Translations under genes and position numbers: made by a program
Shown here: piece by piece, positions 37,901 through 48,492 of the stretch
How positions within the stretch are numbered: position 1 is the stretch's first letter
How the letters are laid out: each line of letters starts with the position of its first letter
Assembly (NCBI RefSeq): GCF_024713975.1
Contig: NC_091113.1
Location: forward strand, 9,374,501 to 9,438,500
DNA from: Paralichthys olivaceus
Lineage: Eukaryota > Chordata > Actinopteri > Pleuronectiformes > Paralichthyidae
DNA length: 64,000 nt
Direction: 5' to 3'
The notes under the pieces: model-generated
What the model saw: the letters and a program-made list of their open reading frames with translations, nothing else
Databases searched by the model: none
Told to the model about the DNA's origin: nothing

Positions 37901-40900
37901 GAAACACTTCCAATCAGGTCATCAATAGAGAGGCTATGGTTTATGGCAATCTCAGTGTCTGTGGAAAAGGGGAAAAAAAAGCTGTTATCAACTAAATGTA
38001 GATATATGGATTTAAATGCACCAACATGGCAGAATCCTTGATTTGATGCCATGAACTTGATTACAAAAAAATTAAAAAGACTAATCCAACCAAACAATCA
38101 TGATTTGACCCGCAAACCTGTACCATCTATACACCGGCCCCTGCATCACACACAAACCCTCATATCCCTTCATGCCCTTGTCCCCAAGTACCTGTCTCAC
38201 ACTTTAAAAACTACCATTCATGATTATGTAATTATACTATTTTATTTACTTATGTTGCTCATCAGGTAAGATGTGAGTATGCCCCATGGTCCTGTCATAT
38301 TTCCATCTTCTGTTGCCTTTAAGGAGAACACATCATTATTGAATTTGCAACGTGGATATAATTGTGTTTTGACAGTTCATGCGTTCCTTGTTAATTTTGT
38401 TGTTGGCAAAACCAATTCTGACTGTTTGAGTGTGTTAGCATTCAGAAGCAGCCAATGGATGACCTTGAACAAAAAACAATTTCATGGGTGCATTCCCAGT
38501 TCAAATTAGCAAGCTGGGTTTCAGCAGAAAAGTAATGTCTTTGTTTGTTTTGTTTTACAACAGGTTTGCCCAACACTTTTCTTCGCAATAATAATTGTGT
38601 ACACATACGTTAAGGAAAAACCCAAGAACAGCAATTCCTTCCGGATTTGCGACGGCCTGTTCCTTAGTGAGACCTTTCTTCAGACTAACGATATGCATCT
38701 GAAAGAGAGTATATAATTAGTGATGACGTAAGAGAAAATCACAACTTAACAGAAGAAAAACACAGCGAATTTCAAACTCGAATGTACCTCCACTGGATAT
38801 CTCAACTTGTCAATCGTGTGCTCCGAGCCTGGATGATGGGCAGTATCACCCCAGTGAAAATGAAACTGGAGCGTAGAATATGTTCCATTAAGTCCACCTC
38901 CACTCACTTCAACTTCATTATCCTTCAGCAAGCATACCACTGTGCATAAAAGAGATGTTTGGTGTGCTTCTGTGCAATTAAATGCTTAGATTCATTTCTT
39001 GATATCTGTCACAAATACTTGAGCTCTTGTTTTGCTGGTTGATAATTTGCTTTTAAGTGATGGACAACCAGCAGTGTTACATTCCTTAGCAGAAAAGCAC
39101 TATACCCAGAATGTACTGCAGGGATCATGTATTGCATGCAACAATGAACCCTATTCAAAATAAAGGAAGTGAACACTTAAATCACACACCAGATCTTGAT
39201 GAACAAATTATTCAAGTTGAAAATCTTTACTGATCAACATTCTATCAATTGTTGAGAACAAAAAAATAAATAAATAAATAAAAAACGCTTGGTGGAAACA
39301 ATCAACCCATTTAGGGCTGGATTCAAAACCACAACAAATTGAAATCAGTGACTCAGTATTGTGCATGGCCCCTTCCTGCCTGTATGGACTCCTGACTATG
39401 TCTTGACATGCTCCTGATAAATCGGTGGATGGTGTCCTGGGGGATCTCCTCCCAGACCTAGATCAGGGCATCAGTGAGATCCTGGACCGTCTGTGATGGT
39501 AGTTGGCAGTGTCAGATTCACAGATACATAACGTGCCATATAGTAGCTCAATTTGATTCAGGTCCGGGGAACGTGAGGGCCAGTCATGAATGCCTTCATC
39601 ATCCAGGACCTGCTGCTGGGTCAATGCCCTTCTGTGGCCCTGTCCAGCTCTCCTTGTGTAACAGCCGGTCTCCTGGTATTTCCTCCATGCTCTTGAGACT
39701 GTGCTGGGAGACATAGCAAACCTTCTAGCGACCGCACGTATGGATGTGGCATCCTGTAGGAGTTGGACAACCTGTGCAACCTGATTGAGCTGCGGGTACC
39801 CCCTCATGCTACAGGTAGTGGCAAGACAAAAGAACACAAAACTAGAGAAGAATCAGTCTGAAAGGATAAGGAGAGAGCAACTGTCTGTGGCAACCACATG
39901 TAAAACATTCCATTTTAGGAGGTTGTCTTGCTTTTGCCTCCATTGCACCTGTTTCTAATTTCATTTGCACCAAAGCAGGTGAAACTGATTCACAATCACT
40001 CATGCTTCCTTAAAGGACAGATTGATGTCCTTGAAGTTTTACTGACTGGTTGTTTACTGTGACGATTCATTGTTCCCTGCTGACGTCAATTTTCTTAGGT
40101 AACATCTCCCTTCATAATATATAGATCTGCACACAGCTCATTAATTCATTCAGCCCCTCCTCATTCTGCAGTTTCTCCAACACACACAAGCAGAGATGGG
40201 AGGGGTGCGTGCATGGGGAGGAGTTTAACAACTTTGGACATGTGTCACCCAACGGAAACTGGTTGGGAAAGAAGTTGTGTCAGAATGGATAAGCAAAGAG
40301 TAAACTGTAAACTTGGTAAACCGCAGTTTGCATACACAACAGCACATATAGAACACTGCGTCATCTTTGTGTTTAAAACTTGATCAAATTATTGTTCGAA
40401 TTTTATGTATAAAACTTAAACTACCTTTTTTATGCTCATGTAAAATTCTAATGGGGCTGGGAGTTTGGCTAATGAAGTTGATGCCCATTTTTTTGAGTGA
40501 GATTTCAGTCAACCCAGATTTTCAAAAGGAAACCGTTTGTTTACCTGTATGTCCGTTGTTGGTGATGGATTTCAAGACATCCTGAGAGGAGAAGTTTTTG
40601 AAGGTAAAGTCCAGCAGGTTCGGGTCTCTTTGAACATGGCTGGTGTCTATATCAATAGGAGACTGCCTCTGTCCTCGACAGAAAGAAGAGATGTCTCCCC
40701 AGTGGGTCGGGCTGTGCGCTATGAAAGGTCGAGGTTTTCGCAATGTTAAGAACCAATGTAAACAAATGATTGATCCAAATCATTCAGTGAGTCGGAAATC
40801 TGTCCGTTCTTACCACAGCCAGTATAGCACCAGTCACTTCCAGCAGCTGAAAGAGAAATACAGCAAATATAAACTTTATTCATCTCATGAACCCAATGAT

Positions 40901-41478
40901 TTTGTGACCATTTTATTACCTGACCTTGAGGTTTGGAACCACTGAACCATTTGTTTTTAAATTACTGCACTCACATTGTGGTATTTCTAAAAGAAAAGTG
41001 ACATATGTCCCTGTGGGCATGGAGGGGGCTGGGAGAGCACCGCCACCATGTCCCTGATTTATAAAAGAAATAAATCCTGTTGGAACATTGAACTAGGGTT
41101 TCTAAAAAGGTGTGACATGAACTGGTTCCACAATTAAATGAGGACACAAGCTTGGAGACCAAATAAATCGTGAGATATATACGTGAAAAAAGACAGTTGT
41201 TGAAAGTTACTTCAGTTGGTGACACACAAATGGATTTAGTTTGTTAAATTAAACTTATGTTAAAACAAGTAATATTTTTAATTTGACAAACTTAATTTGA
41301 GTACTACCAATTATTATAAAAGTATTTAGGTATTTTCCTTTCTTTGAAGTTATGCAAAATCAGGAAACAAAGGATAGAGCTCATTAACACACAATTTCCT
41401 GGAAATTGATGCATTTTACTCACCACATTCTATCAAAGCTCCCAGACTGAGCCACAGCACCAGTGAGGAGGGACACAT
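31934..41478 (-). CDS. two-domain GPI-type extracellular carbonic anhydrase (CA4/CA15-like)
   Basis: Predicted to carry two complete CA domains. Exons: 41424-41478, 40814-40846, 40545-40718, 38788-38939, 38609-38698, 38250-38316, 37795-37958, 36085-36190 (domain 1); 35970-35999, 35698-35874, 35313-35461, 35143-35232, 34835-34870, 34403-34484, 34149-34312, 31934-32101 (domain 2). Total 1737 nt, 578 codons plus stop, all phases closing. Domain 1: signal [46 protein letters not shown]; its last exon has no hydrophobic tail and ends in a phase-1 donor. Domain 2: starts at WCYDNHC with no signal exon found, then NTGHA, FHFHWG, MHIV, SLTTPGC and a hydrophobic GPI-like tail. Zinc ligands, Thr199 and shuttle His64 are present in both. 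Alternative: two single-domain genes with missed terminal exons, which I think less likely. Exon 6 (38250-38316) is the least certain. Confidence 0.8.
33110..33355. mobile_element. MITE with poly-T tract
   Basis: Begins AAAGGAATAGTTCAAAATG and ends CATTTTTGGGTGAACGATCC, the inverted-end pattern of a widespread fish MITE. It encloses a 25-bp T run at 33178-33202. It lies in the last intron of the two-domain CA gene (32102-34148), which otherwise shows only AT-rich sequence. Confidence 0.65.
34504..34800. mobile_element. truncated MITE-like repeat
   Basis: Starts AAAGATGGATGAC, contains AAAAATGAAGCCAGTAG and TTTTTAGTTTGGTCC, and shares these modules with the element at 42035-42478. Boundaries are approximate. 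Confidence 0.45.
39151..40105 (-). mobile_element. internally deleted Tc1-like transposon
   Basis: A minus-strand open frame (39463-39837) holds the N-terminal paired-type helix-turn-helix of a Tc1-like transposase ([20 protein letters not shown]). It then jumps directly to the C-terminal motif [10 protein letters not shown] with its Glu (QIE). The middle of the DDE domain, including the first catalytic Asp, is gone. The flanks carry element ends that I recognise from fish Tc1 copies (CTCCTCCCAGACCT, GGATGGTGTCCTGGGGGATC). It sits in the intron between exons 3 and 4 of the two-domain CA gene. End coordinates are estimates. Confidence 0.8.
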
Positions 41479-41713
41479 CTGCATAAGGAATGAGGAAAAT
41501 AATTTTTAATCAATATGAATCATGATCTGAAATCCCATTAAAACAACTGTGGCCCTGCGAGAGCATGAGAAATTACCTTGTGTGATGCTACTTGGTTACA
41601 AATTCCATTATTTTAGCATATCATGTGGAAGTGATGTACCCCATATGGACAAAAACAGTTAAAGAATGATAAAAATTAAAGTGACATGTGTTAAACATCT
41701 GAAATCGTCTTAC

Positions 41714-41826
41714 CTTATGTCCCTGAAATACTGTCAGTACATCAGTGAGGAGAAGAAAATGTGAAGACTTTTTCAAGTTAGTGCTTTAAGTAAGAGGCTG
41801 GAAGGGGGGGGGGGGCACTGTTTATA
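41714..41826 (-). promoter_or_regulatory. core promoter and non-coding first exon of the two-domain CA gene
   Basis: The minus strand shows TATAAA at 41826-41821, followed about 30 bp later by a likely transcription start. A non-coding exon ends GACATAAG at 41714 with a GTAAGA donor. The acceptor is the TATGCAG directly before the start ATG (41478). The 24354-24440 relic is a decayed copy of this block. Confidence 0.55.
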
Positions 41827-42034
41827 CAACACTAAACCAACATGACAGTAACATGACCACAGGCCTTGTTGGATGTTGTAAATAAAGGCGTTCAGAGCAA
41901 ATTAGTGATCTTGTAAAATCTTGCAGTTTATTTGGTTAAATTACTCATTTTTTATGTCTCAATTTTATATGACAACTCATATTTGAATTCTGTGTCACAC
42001 TATAGAGAGGAATTGTCTCCATTAATGAATACCA

Positions 42035-42478
42035 AAGTCTGTATATAAAGATGGAGTCCACTTCCTCCCTCTATCCAGAAATGAAGCTAAAATATCCAGT
42101 GATGAGTGACGCCATGTTCCCCATTTGGAGCCTGAGCCCTGCTACAATAATCTATTTTGCGTAGAAGGATCCTGACCAAGAGAAATTACCTAGAATTATT
42201 TCAGCGAGCTTAATTGTAAGAGCTTTCAAATTCTCTAAATTAGCTTCAATTCATCCCAAGGACAAACTGGACCATTCTTTATGGTAATTTAAATTTACAT
42301 CTTACAAAAAAATTTACAAATCTTTGTGCAATTTGGCTTTTTAGTTTGGCCCATGCCCCATACACTAACATGGAGGGAGGTTGGACTTATGACCTATACT
42401 GTGGCCAGCGACCAGGTGGCAAACACTTTGGCTTCACTTTAAGGGAGCAGTCATGTCATCCATCTTTACACAAAATCT
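42035..42478. mobile_element. MITE-like repeat
   Basis: Ends carry AAAGATGGAG and TCCATCTTTA in inverted orientation. Inside are GACGCCATGTTCCCCATTTG and ACATGGAGGGAGGTTGG modules known from fish MITEs. 42480-44020 otherwise shows a CA microsatellite at 43303-43333 and no recognised gene. Confidence 0.5.
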
Positions 42479-43298
42479 AATGAACACCCATATTGGATTA
42501 CAGCTACACATAGTACCATAAACCATTGATGAAATGTTGTGGATATACGCAAAGTCGATTTAAGTCGGTTTAAGCAAAGAGTACAAATCTCTTTAAAAAT
42601 ACTCCATAAATTTCCTGCAAATAAATAAAATAGACTCAAATACACAAAAGCACATTCCAGATAAAAGTGTATATACCCTATAGAGATTTGCTCTGGAGAC
42701 ATTAGCTTTAACAGTGACACCAAACGTTTAATTTATGGGTGGCTCAGCAAACTGATACCAGAGTTCTCAAGCTTCTCTCTTACACCAGTCATTGCAGCAA
42801 CGTAGACGATTGTGAAATGCTGTGTCCTGGGACGGTGCCATTTGTGTCATGCTTTGAATTTCACAGACTCATTTCTGATCAGAAGGTAATAGAAATCATA
42901 GGAGAGAACATTGAAATGTTATCTGATTTTGCAACTCGTTTTCAGCCTGTACAAAAAAAAATAAAAAATTTAGCTCTTCTGGGTTTACTCATCTTGATAT
43001 TGATATAGATTTTATAATGACAAAAGCAAGTTTACAATAAAAACATTGACACGAGTGAGAGTCACTTTCCCTGGAGGGGAAACCAAATGTCTTTATCTGG
43101 TAATGTTTATTGTAAACACTTCAGAGGTCACTACATTGATTTCCTGGAGACTTAATCAAACCTTAACCATAGTTACTACTAACTTGTCTTCAGCTTAATA
43201 TTCAATGATTTACGCTCTGGGGAGTTACTATTTTTCCTAATAAGGAAAACAAGTCACCAAATGTCACAGTGGGAACAGATATAGATCCACAAAACATC

Positions 43299-43302
<4 letters not shown>

Positions 43303-43333
<31 letters not shown>
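43303..43333. repeat. (CA)n microsatellite
   Basis: Fifteen CA units in intergenic DNA between the CA array and hrc. Confidence 0.9.
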
Positions 43334-43335
<2 letters not shown>

Positions 43336-44028
43336 GCCACACCTCATTACTCCAAGCCTTCAGACACATAGCCCACGGTACAGCTCTTGAAATGGAGTGG
43401 TTTGTTTTTTCAATAAGAATCTGAAGTGCATGAAATGACTCAGACGACGTAACAAAAACAATCAAGGCTGAGGTCGCCTGGTATTCAGTGATCTTTAGGC
43501 TCAAAATGTGGTAGACTGGAAGTTGAATGTTCATATGTTTTACATTCATGTGCTTTATTTTATATCACTTAAACTATTTATATGTTTTAAATGCCATTCA
43601 TATCACTTCCTTTACATGGGTATATTTCACTAATGTTATTCATCATTTTATTTTATCACCACCAGCTGCCATAGGTCAATTAACTTTGGTCTGATGAGTT
43701 GTGGAGAATCAGGCACTTACTTATTTACAGTTTTTCCATGGTAATGCAAACCTTGTTTCTGCACCGGACTGCGTCTGACCTGGGCACAACCTCCTAATTT
43801 TGCCAAGTCACTGAGAAACAAGGAAGAACTTTGCTTTTCTCTTGACTCAGCACAGAACCACACCTGAAAACCATCCAGAAGGAACGACCACCATCAGCAT
43901 GTGATTGGCCGAGCAACTGACCTCATTCTTCACCAGCAGCACCTGATGCAAGTGTCAGCTTATGTGAATCGTGTGCATGGCTGTATTTAAAACACCTGTA
44001 TTCCACAGTCTGAAACAAAATACACAAC

Positions 44029-44034
44029 TTTATT
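44029..44034 (-). terminator. hrc: hrc polyadenylation signal
   Basis: AATAAA on the minus strand, giving hrc a 3'UTR of about 1.37 kb (44029-45402) in which no other coding frame is convincing. Confidence 0.6.
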
Positions 44035-45402
44035 CAAACAGCTGAGAAGATACATTTATAAAGGAGTTACAGTTATTGACATAATCATTGTGAATACATG
44101 CACAATAATAAAAACTACAAAGTGCACATAGCATTAAAAAAGCTAATTAGAAGCAAATTTGTGTCACACAATCTGTGCAGGTGATCGACATGTTATATTA
44201 GACAAAGTTTTATGGATAAGCAGAAATTTATTTTCAAGTGAGAGTCACAGCAGCATGAAATATAAGATTGTATCATAACATGTTGCAAAGTCAAATGACA
44301 TATCCTGAGCGGTTTCATATTCTTTTATATTTACATTCATTTTCATCTATTTAGTGTGTCAATACAGACTCCCGCCACAAGACGGGCCCACAAATATTTC
44401 TTGCTCAGCTAAAGTTGTTTTACAATAACGCTCCTACAAAAAAAACATATGAATAAATCCTAGCCTTAGAAATACTGTATTTTGCATTGAAAATACACAA
44501 AATCAAGGGCATCAAATGAAATTCTACAAACAGACTCTTTGCAGCTTTTAGTAAAAATTGAAACGTGAGCCGTCAGATTCAGGGCGTGAAGCCAGGCGGC
44601 GCCAGTCCTAAACGACATACATCTTGTGACCACAGGAGGATGCTAAAGGGGCGAAGTCTCAAGGGTTGCTCAAAGAATATAGGAAAAGGTCCTGCAGGAA
44701 TAAAGATCAGAGCAGAGTCAGAGTGTGTGCTGACCTGAGGCCTGTACCACGGATCAACTACAGCGTACAGTCGGCACCCGGTATAACCTATACAACAAAT
44801 CAGGTTCTCAATGGTCCCAGTTGGGTGTGAGCATGTTTGTGTGAAAAGAGAAGGCGTTGATAGGAACGAGGAACACAATCAAAACCATTAATTAAGTCTT
44901 TAGTTTGGCAGGAGAGTGAATGCTGAGGCATGCAGGTATATTCAGTTGTAATGACAGACGAGTGACTTGTAAACATTTTCAACATCATATAATTAAATTA
45001 GAACAGACACTCTACAGTAATGAAATAAAATTACTAGTTGTTAGTCAGGTAATGAATGTGACAGGAATCGTTATTGAGTTTCCAGCTGTTCTCAACACAA
45101 GCTGCAGATTTTAGGAAAGTAGTGAAAGTAGACTGTGCCTGAGAAGAGAGGGAGTTGACGTGTGGTAAAACTGGTCCAACTGATTCAAATGTTGATTTAT
45201 AGGGAGAGGAAAATCAATCCTGATCAACTACATCAGAGTAAAAGCACAGTTCTGTCAAAATCAATAATATATGTTCAGCCTCAGTTGCCATGGCGAATTA
45301 TCTCGTTGCTAAGTGAACCTTGCTTGCGACAAATCCTGCTTCATAGCACAGGCCTCCGCTGCTGTTGTGTCCCTAAATGTGTGATGTGAGAGATGAGGAA
45401 AC

Positions 45403-48065
45403 TCACTGAAAGAGGGACCCAGTCAGCTCATCCACAAGGCCGCCTGCAATACACACAAATATTAATACTTCAATAGAATACACGAACACTGGTACGTGCA
45501 CTGTTTAAATAATAATACTACCTGGGGAGCAAATGGTGTCACACAGTATGGGGCAGAGGTAGCAGGACGAACATCCCTGCAGGACAAACAGTGTGAGCAC
45601 ACAAGGACGTCGTGGTCATGATGAAATGTGCAAGGTGTGTTTTTTCTAAGGAGCTAGGACCTTACCTGACAGTGCACGCAGTGATCTGACTCGTCTCCCT
45701 CCTCACATGGGCACTTATCACAGCTACTAGAGCAGTGCTAACAGGAGAAACACACACAAACAGTGCACAGTTGTGTTTATTACCCAGAATACCATTGGAC
45801 CATTGAAGGCTCGTACTCCTTTCTCATCATTTTACCTGGCAGACGGAGCAAACGCTGCACCAAGAGCCAGAGCGGAAGTGCAGCATGTCAGAGAGGGCGT
45901 GTTCGTCACCATGGGTCTCTGCTGCGACGGCCTCATGCTCATCTGAAGTCAGCAATGTTAAAAACGTTTAATAACTTGTATCAGTGAGCACATATCGAAT
46001 CAATAGCTAAAAGGAAACCGCAGTGCAAAAATGTGATGGAGATTCATGAAAATATCCCGCTCTGTACGTAGCAAGCAGGTTCCTAGTTCGAATCCCTGTG
46101 TGGAGTTTGCATGTTCTCCCCATGTCTGGGTGGGTTTCCTCTAACTTCCTCCCACAGTCCAACACATGCAGATTGAGGCTGGGTTAATTGACCATAAGTG
46201 TGAATGTTAGTGTGAATCACCTGTTTGTTGCCCCTCAGCGTATATAAGCGGTAAAGATGGGTCGACGTGTTTATGTTTAAACTCCTAAATGTCAATATCT
46301 ATTTCCGAGTCTATCTAAGTCTATTCTTGGCCTGCTTCATGTAAACCTTCAGCAGAGATCATGAGATCAAATTATTGGTGTCAGGTTGGTGGCGTGAGGT
46401 TATGTTAAATGTGAATCAGCTTAAATGTTGTACCCTAGTAAAGTGCGTAACACCGAGGACGAGGCACGTGTCAGATATAGTCAGAAAGACAAAATGTGCA
46501 GAACAGGACGGATTATAAAAACACATTTTTGTTTCTGGTGTTGTTCACATGTATCGTATAACAGTATGAACACTTTGTAGTGATCGACAAGGGTTTTTCC
46601 CCTTTTCTGTCCCAAAATAGCCATATTGGCCGAACAAAAGGAATGGGATACTGCCGGGTGCCATGCAGCTACCACATAGATAAGCCGAGCTATTTTAGGA
46701 CCGATATGTGTCACACTGTTCTAACAGTAGCTTTAACAATGTCAGAGAAGAAACTCAAGTATGGGATGAATAACACGGCACATTCAGAAAGGGCTCTGAA
46801 CGCCTGTGTTTAAAAGTTGGATGTCTGATATAAAAAGGTTTTGCATGATAAAAGATGAAGTTTCAAAACCGTGCATACATTTTTGACGGACTGCAAACAT
46901 TATTTTGGATTTGAGTTTCTGAAGCACCTCACTGTTCTCCCTGTGCATGATGATCTGAAAACTGATGCACGTGGAAATGTTGAAACTTGAGTTTTGAAAG
47001 GTCGGATCTGTATTTTGAAACTTTGCAGACGTACTGCAGCCTGTTCCTCCAGTGCTGAGTTAACCACACACACACAGATTCATCCACTTGCAAGCTTGTG
47101 ACTTTTTCCTGCACCTTTGATCTGACACACCCCCAACTTGATGATCAGGATCCTGGATGCAGGAACATTTGCTCCTAACCTATCATAGATCTGTTTTTAT
47201 CAGATTTCAAGCTTTTCAAACATCAAGTTTCAACATTTCAAAACATTTTTTCTGTCATGATATTCATTCCAAACTTTAGAGTCAAACTCAAAGAAAAAAG
47301 TCAACTTGTCATATTTGATACTAATTTGTGCCTTGTTTTAGTTTCATTTTCCTGAAATATATTTAGGATCTGTTTAATAAATCGATACGTTAAAGAAGTG
47401 GATATACCATGATCGTCCTCTTCCTCCTCAGCATCATCACCCTCCTCTTCCGCAGCAACCTCCTCTCCTTCAGTTGCCTCCTCTTCCTTAGCATCTTCTT
47501 CTTCTTCTTCTTCATCATCCTCATCTGCAGCCTCCTCCTTCTCTTCTTCTTTTTCTGCATCATCCTCATCTGCAGCCTCTTCCTCCTCATCCTCCTCCTC
47601 TTCTTCATTGTCATCTTCTACCTCATCTGAAGCCTCTTCCTCTTCCTCCTCATCGTCCTTCTCCTCTTCTTCATCGTCATCCTCTACCTCATCTGAAGCC
47701 TCTTCCTCCTCATCGTCCTTCTCCTCTTCTTCATCGTCATCCTCTACCTCATCTGCAGCCTCTCCCTCCTCCTCATCATCCTCCTCCTCGGCTGCCGCCT
47801 CATCACCCTCCTCTTCTTCGGCATCATCATCCTCCTCCTCGTCTGATTCTTCTTCACCTCCCTCTTCTTCTACCGCTTCCTCTTCCTCAACAGCACCACC
47901 ATCGCCCTCAGAGGTCTCGCCCTCCTCTGCCACAACCTCATCGTTTCTGGCTTGGAGGTCTGCTTCGGCCATGTTCTGGGCACTCACTACCCCAGAGAGT
48001 GGCAGCTGGGATGGGCACAGGAGCACCAGCATGAGTCCCAATACCCATGTCTTCACAGGTGCCAT
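45403..48065 (-). CDS. hrc: HRC-like calcium-binding protein of the sarcoplasmic reticulum (acidic, histidine-poor)
   Basis: Luminal low-affinity Ca2+-buffering protein of muscle SR in mammals. Five exons: 47408-48065, 45836-45942, 45666-45737, 45522-45576, 45403-45443; phases close to 310 codons plus stop. The start ATG at 48065-48063 has a good context (CCAAGATGG); the 5' extension has no ATG. Exon 1 encodes a signal peptide (GLMLVLLCPSQLPLSGVVSA), then about 170 residues that are almost all Glu, Asp, Ala, with tandem repeats of a SDEVEDDDEEEEKDDEEEE unit. Exons 2-5 encode the Cys-rich tail: WCSVCSVCQ, CPCEEGDESDHC, CYLCPILC, ICSPG and LFQ, the order I recall for mammalian HRC C-termini. 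Histidine, abundant in mammalian HRC repeats, is nearly absent from the acidic part. Adjacent trpm4 matches mammalian gene neighbourhood. Confidence 0.88.
46060..46265 (+). repeat. tRNA-derived SINE-like repeat
   Basis: Starts with a B-box-like AGTTCGAATCCC, then TGTGTGGAGTTTGCATGTTC, CTTCCTCCCACAGTCCAA and TTAATTGACCATAAG, ending near AAGCGGTAAAGATGG. This is a very common fish dispersed repeat. It lies in hrc intron 1, which otherwise shows no feature. Confidence 0.6.
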
Positions 48066-48446
48066 CTTGGAAGATTTACACAACTCTTAAGAGCTAAAAA
48101 AAATCCACTCAGGAGGAACGTCTCCAAAACTGGTTCTTCCACAAAAAAAACTAAACGACCGAAGGTTTGTCAGCTCTTAAAAAAACAAAAATCCACTGAA
48201 AACAAGAGAGAGCTGCAGACAGGAAATGATTTCAGATCTTTGCTCCACGCTGCAGAGAGAAGGGGTGAGGAGGGCCGTGCTCAAAGGAGTGACAGAGCGG
48301 TTCGTGCCAGTCTGGTGCCAGTGAACACAGAGGACACAGTGGAAACATACAGCTGGGTTTGTGGCGTATGGTTGTGTGGCTGCGTGAGTGACAGAGGCAC
48401 ATGTGTGGGAAGAATGCTCCTGAAGCCTTTAACACAGTGTATTGGA

Positions 48447-48492
48447 GAGGGGGGGGGGCATATGGCATTTAGGGGGGGGGGAGGGGGGGGTG
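48447..48492. repeat. poly-G low-complexity tract
   Basis: Two G runs (9-10 bp each) in a G-rich stretch about 400 bp upstream of the hrc start. Could form G-quadruplexes, but nothing further is visible. Confidence 0.7.

Noticed and set aside
31934-41478. Two separate single-domain CA genes
   Set aside because: The upstream unit lacks a tail exon and the downstream unit lacks a signal exon, while phases match across an 85-bp intron with good borders. One gene explains the sequence better, though cDNA is needed.
48066-48083. Longer hrc N-terminus starting upstream of the chosen ATG
   Set aside because: The extension begins with TTG, not ATG; the ATG at 48065 has a good context and is followed by a signal peptide.
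47608-48090. Plus-strand open frame of mostly Ser, 160 codons
   Set aside because: Antisense shadow of the Glu/Asp-rich hrc exon 1; no start context, splice or family signal.
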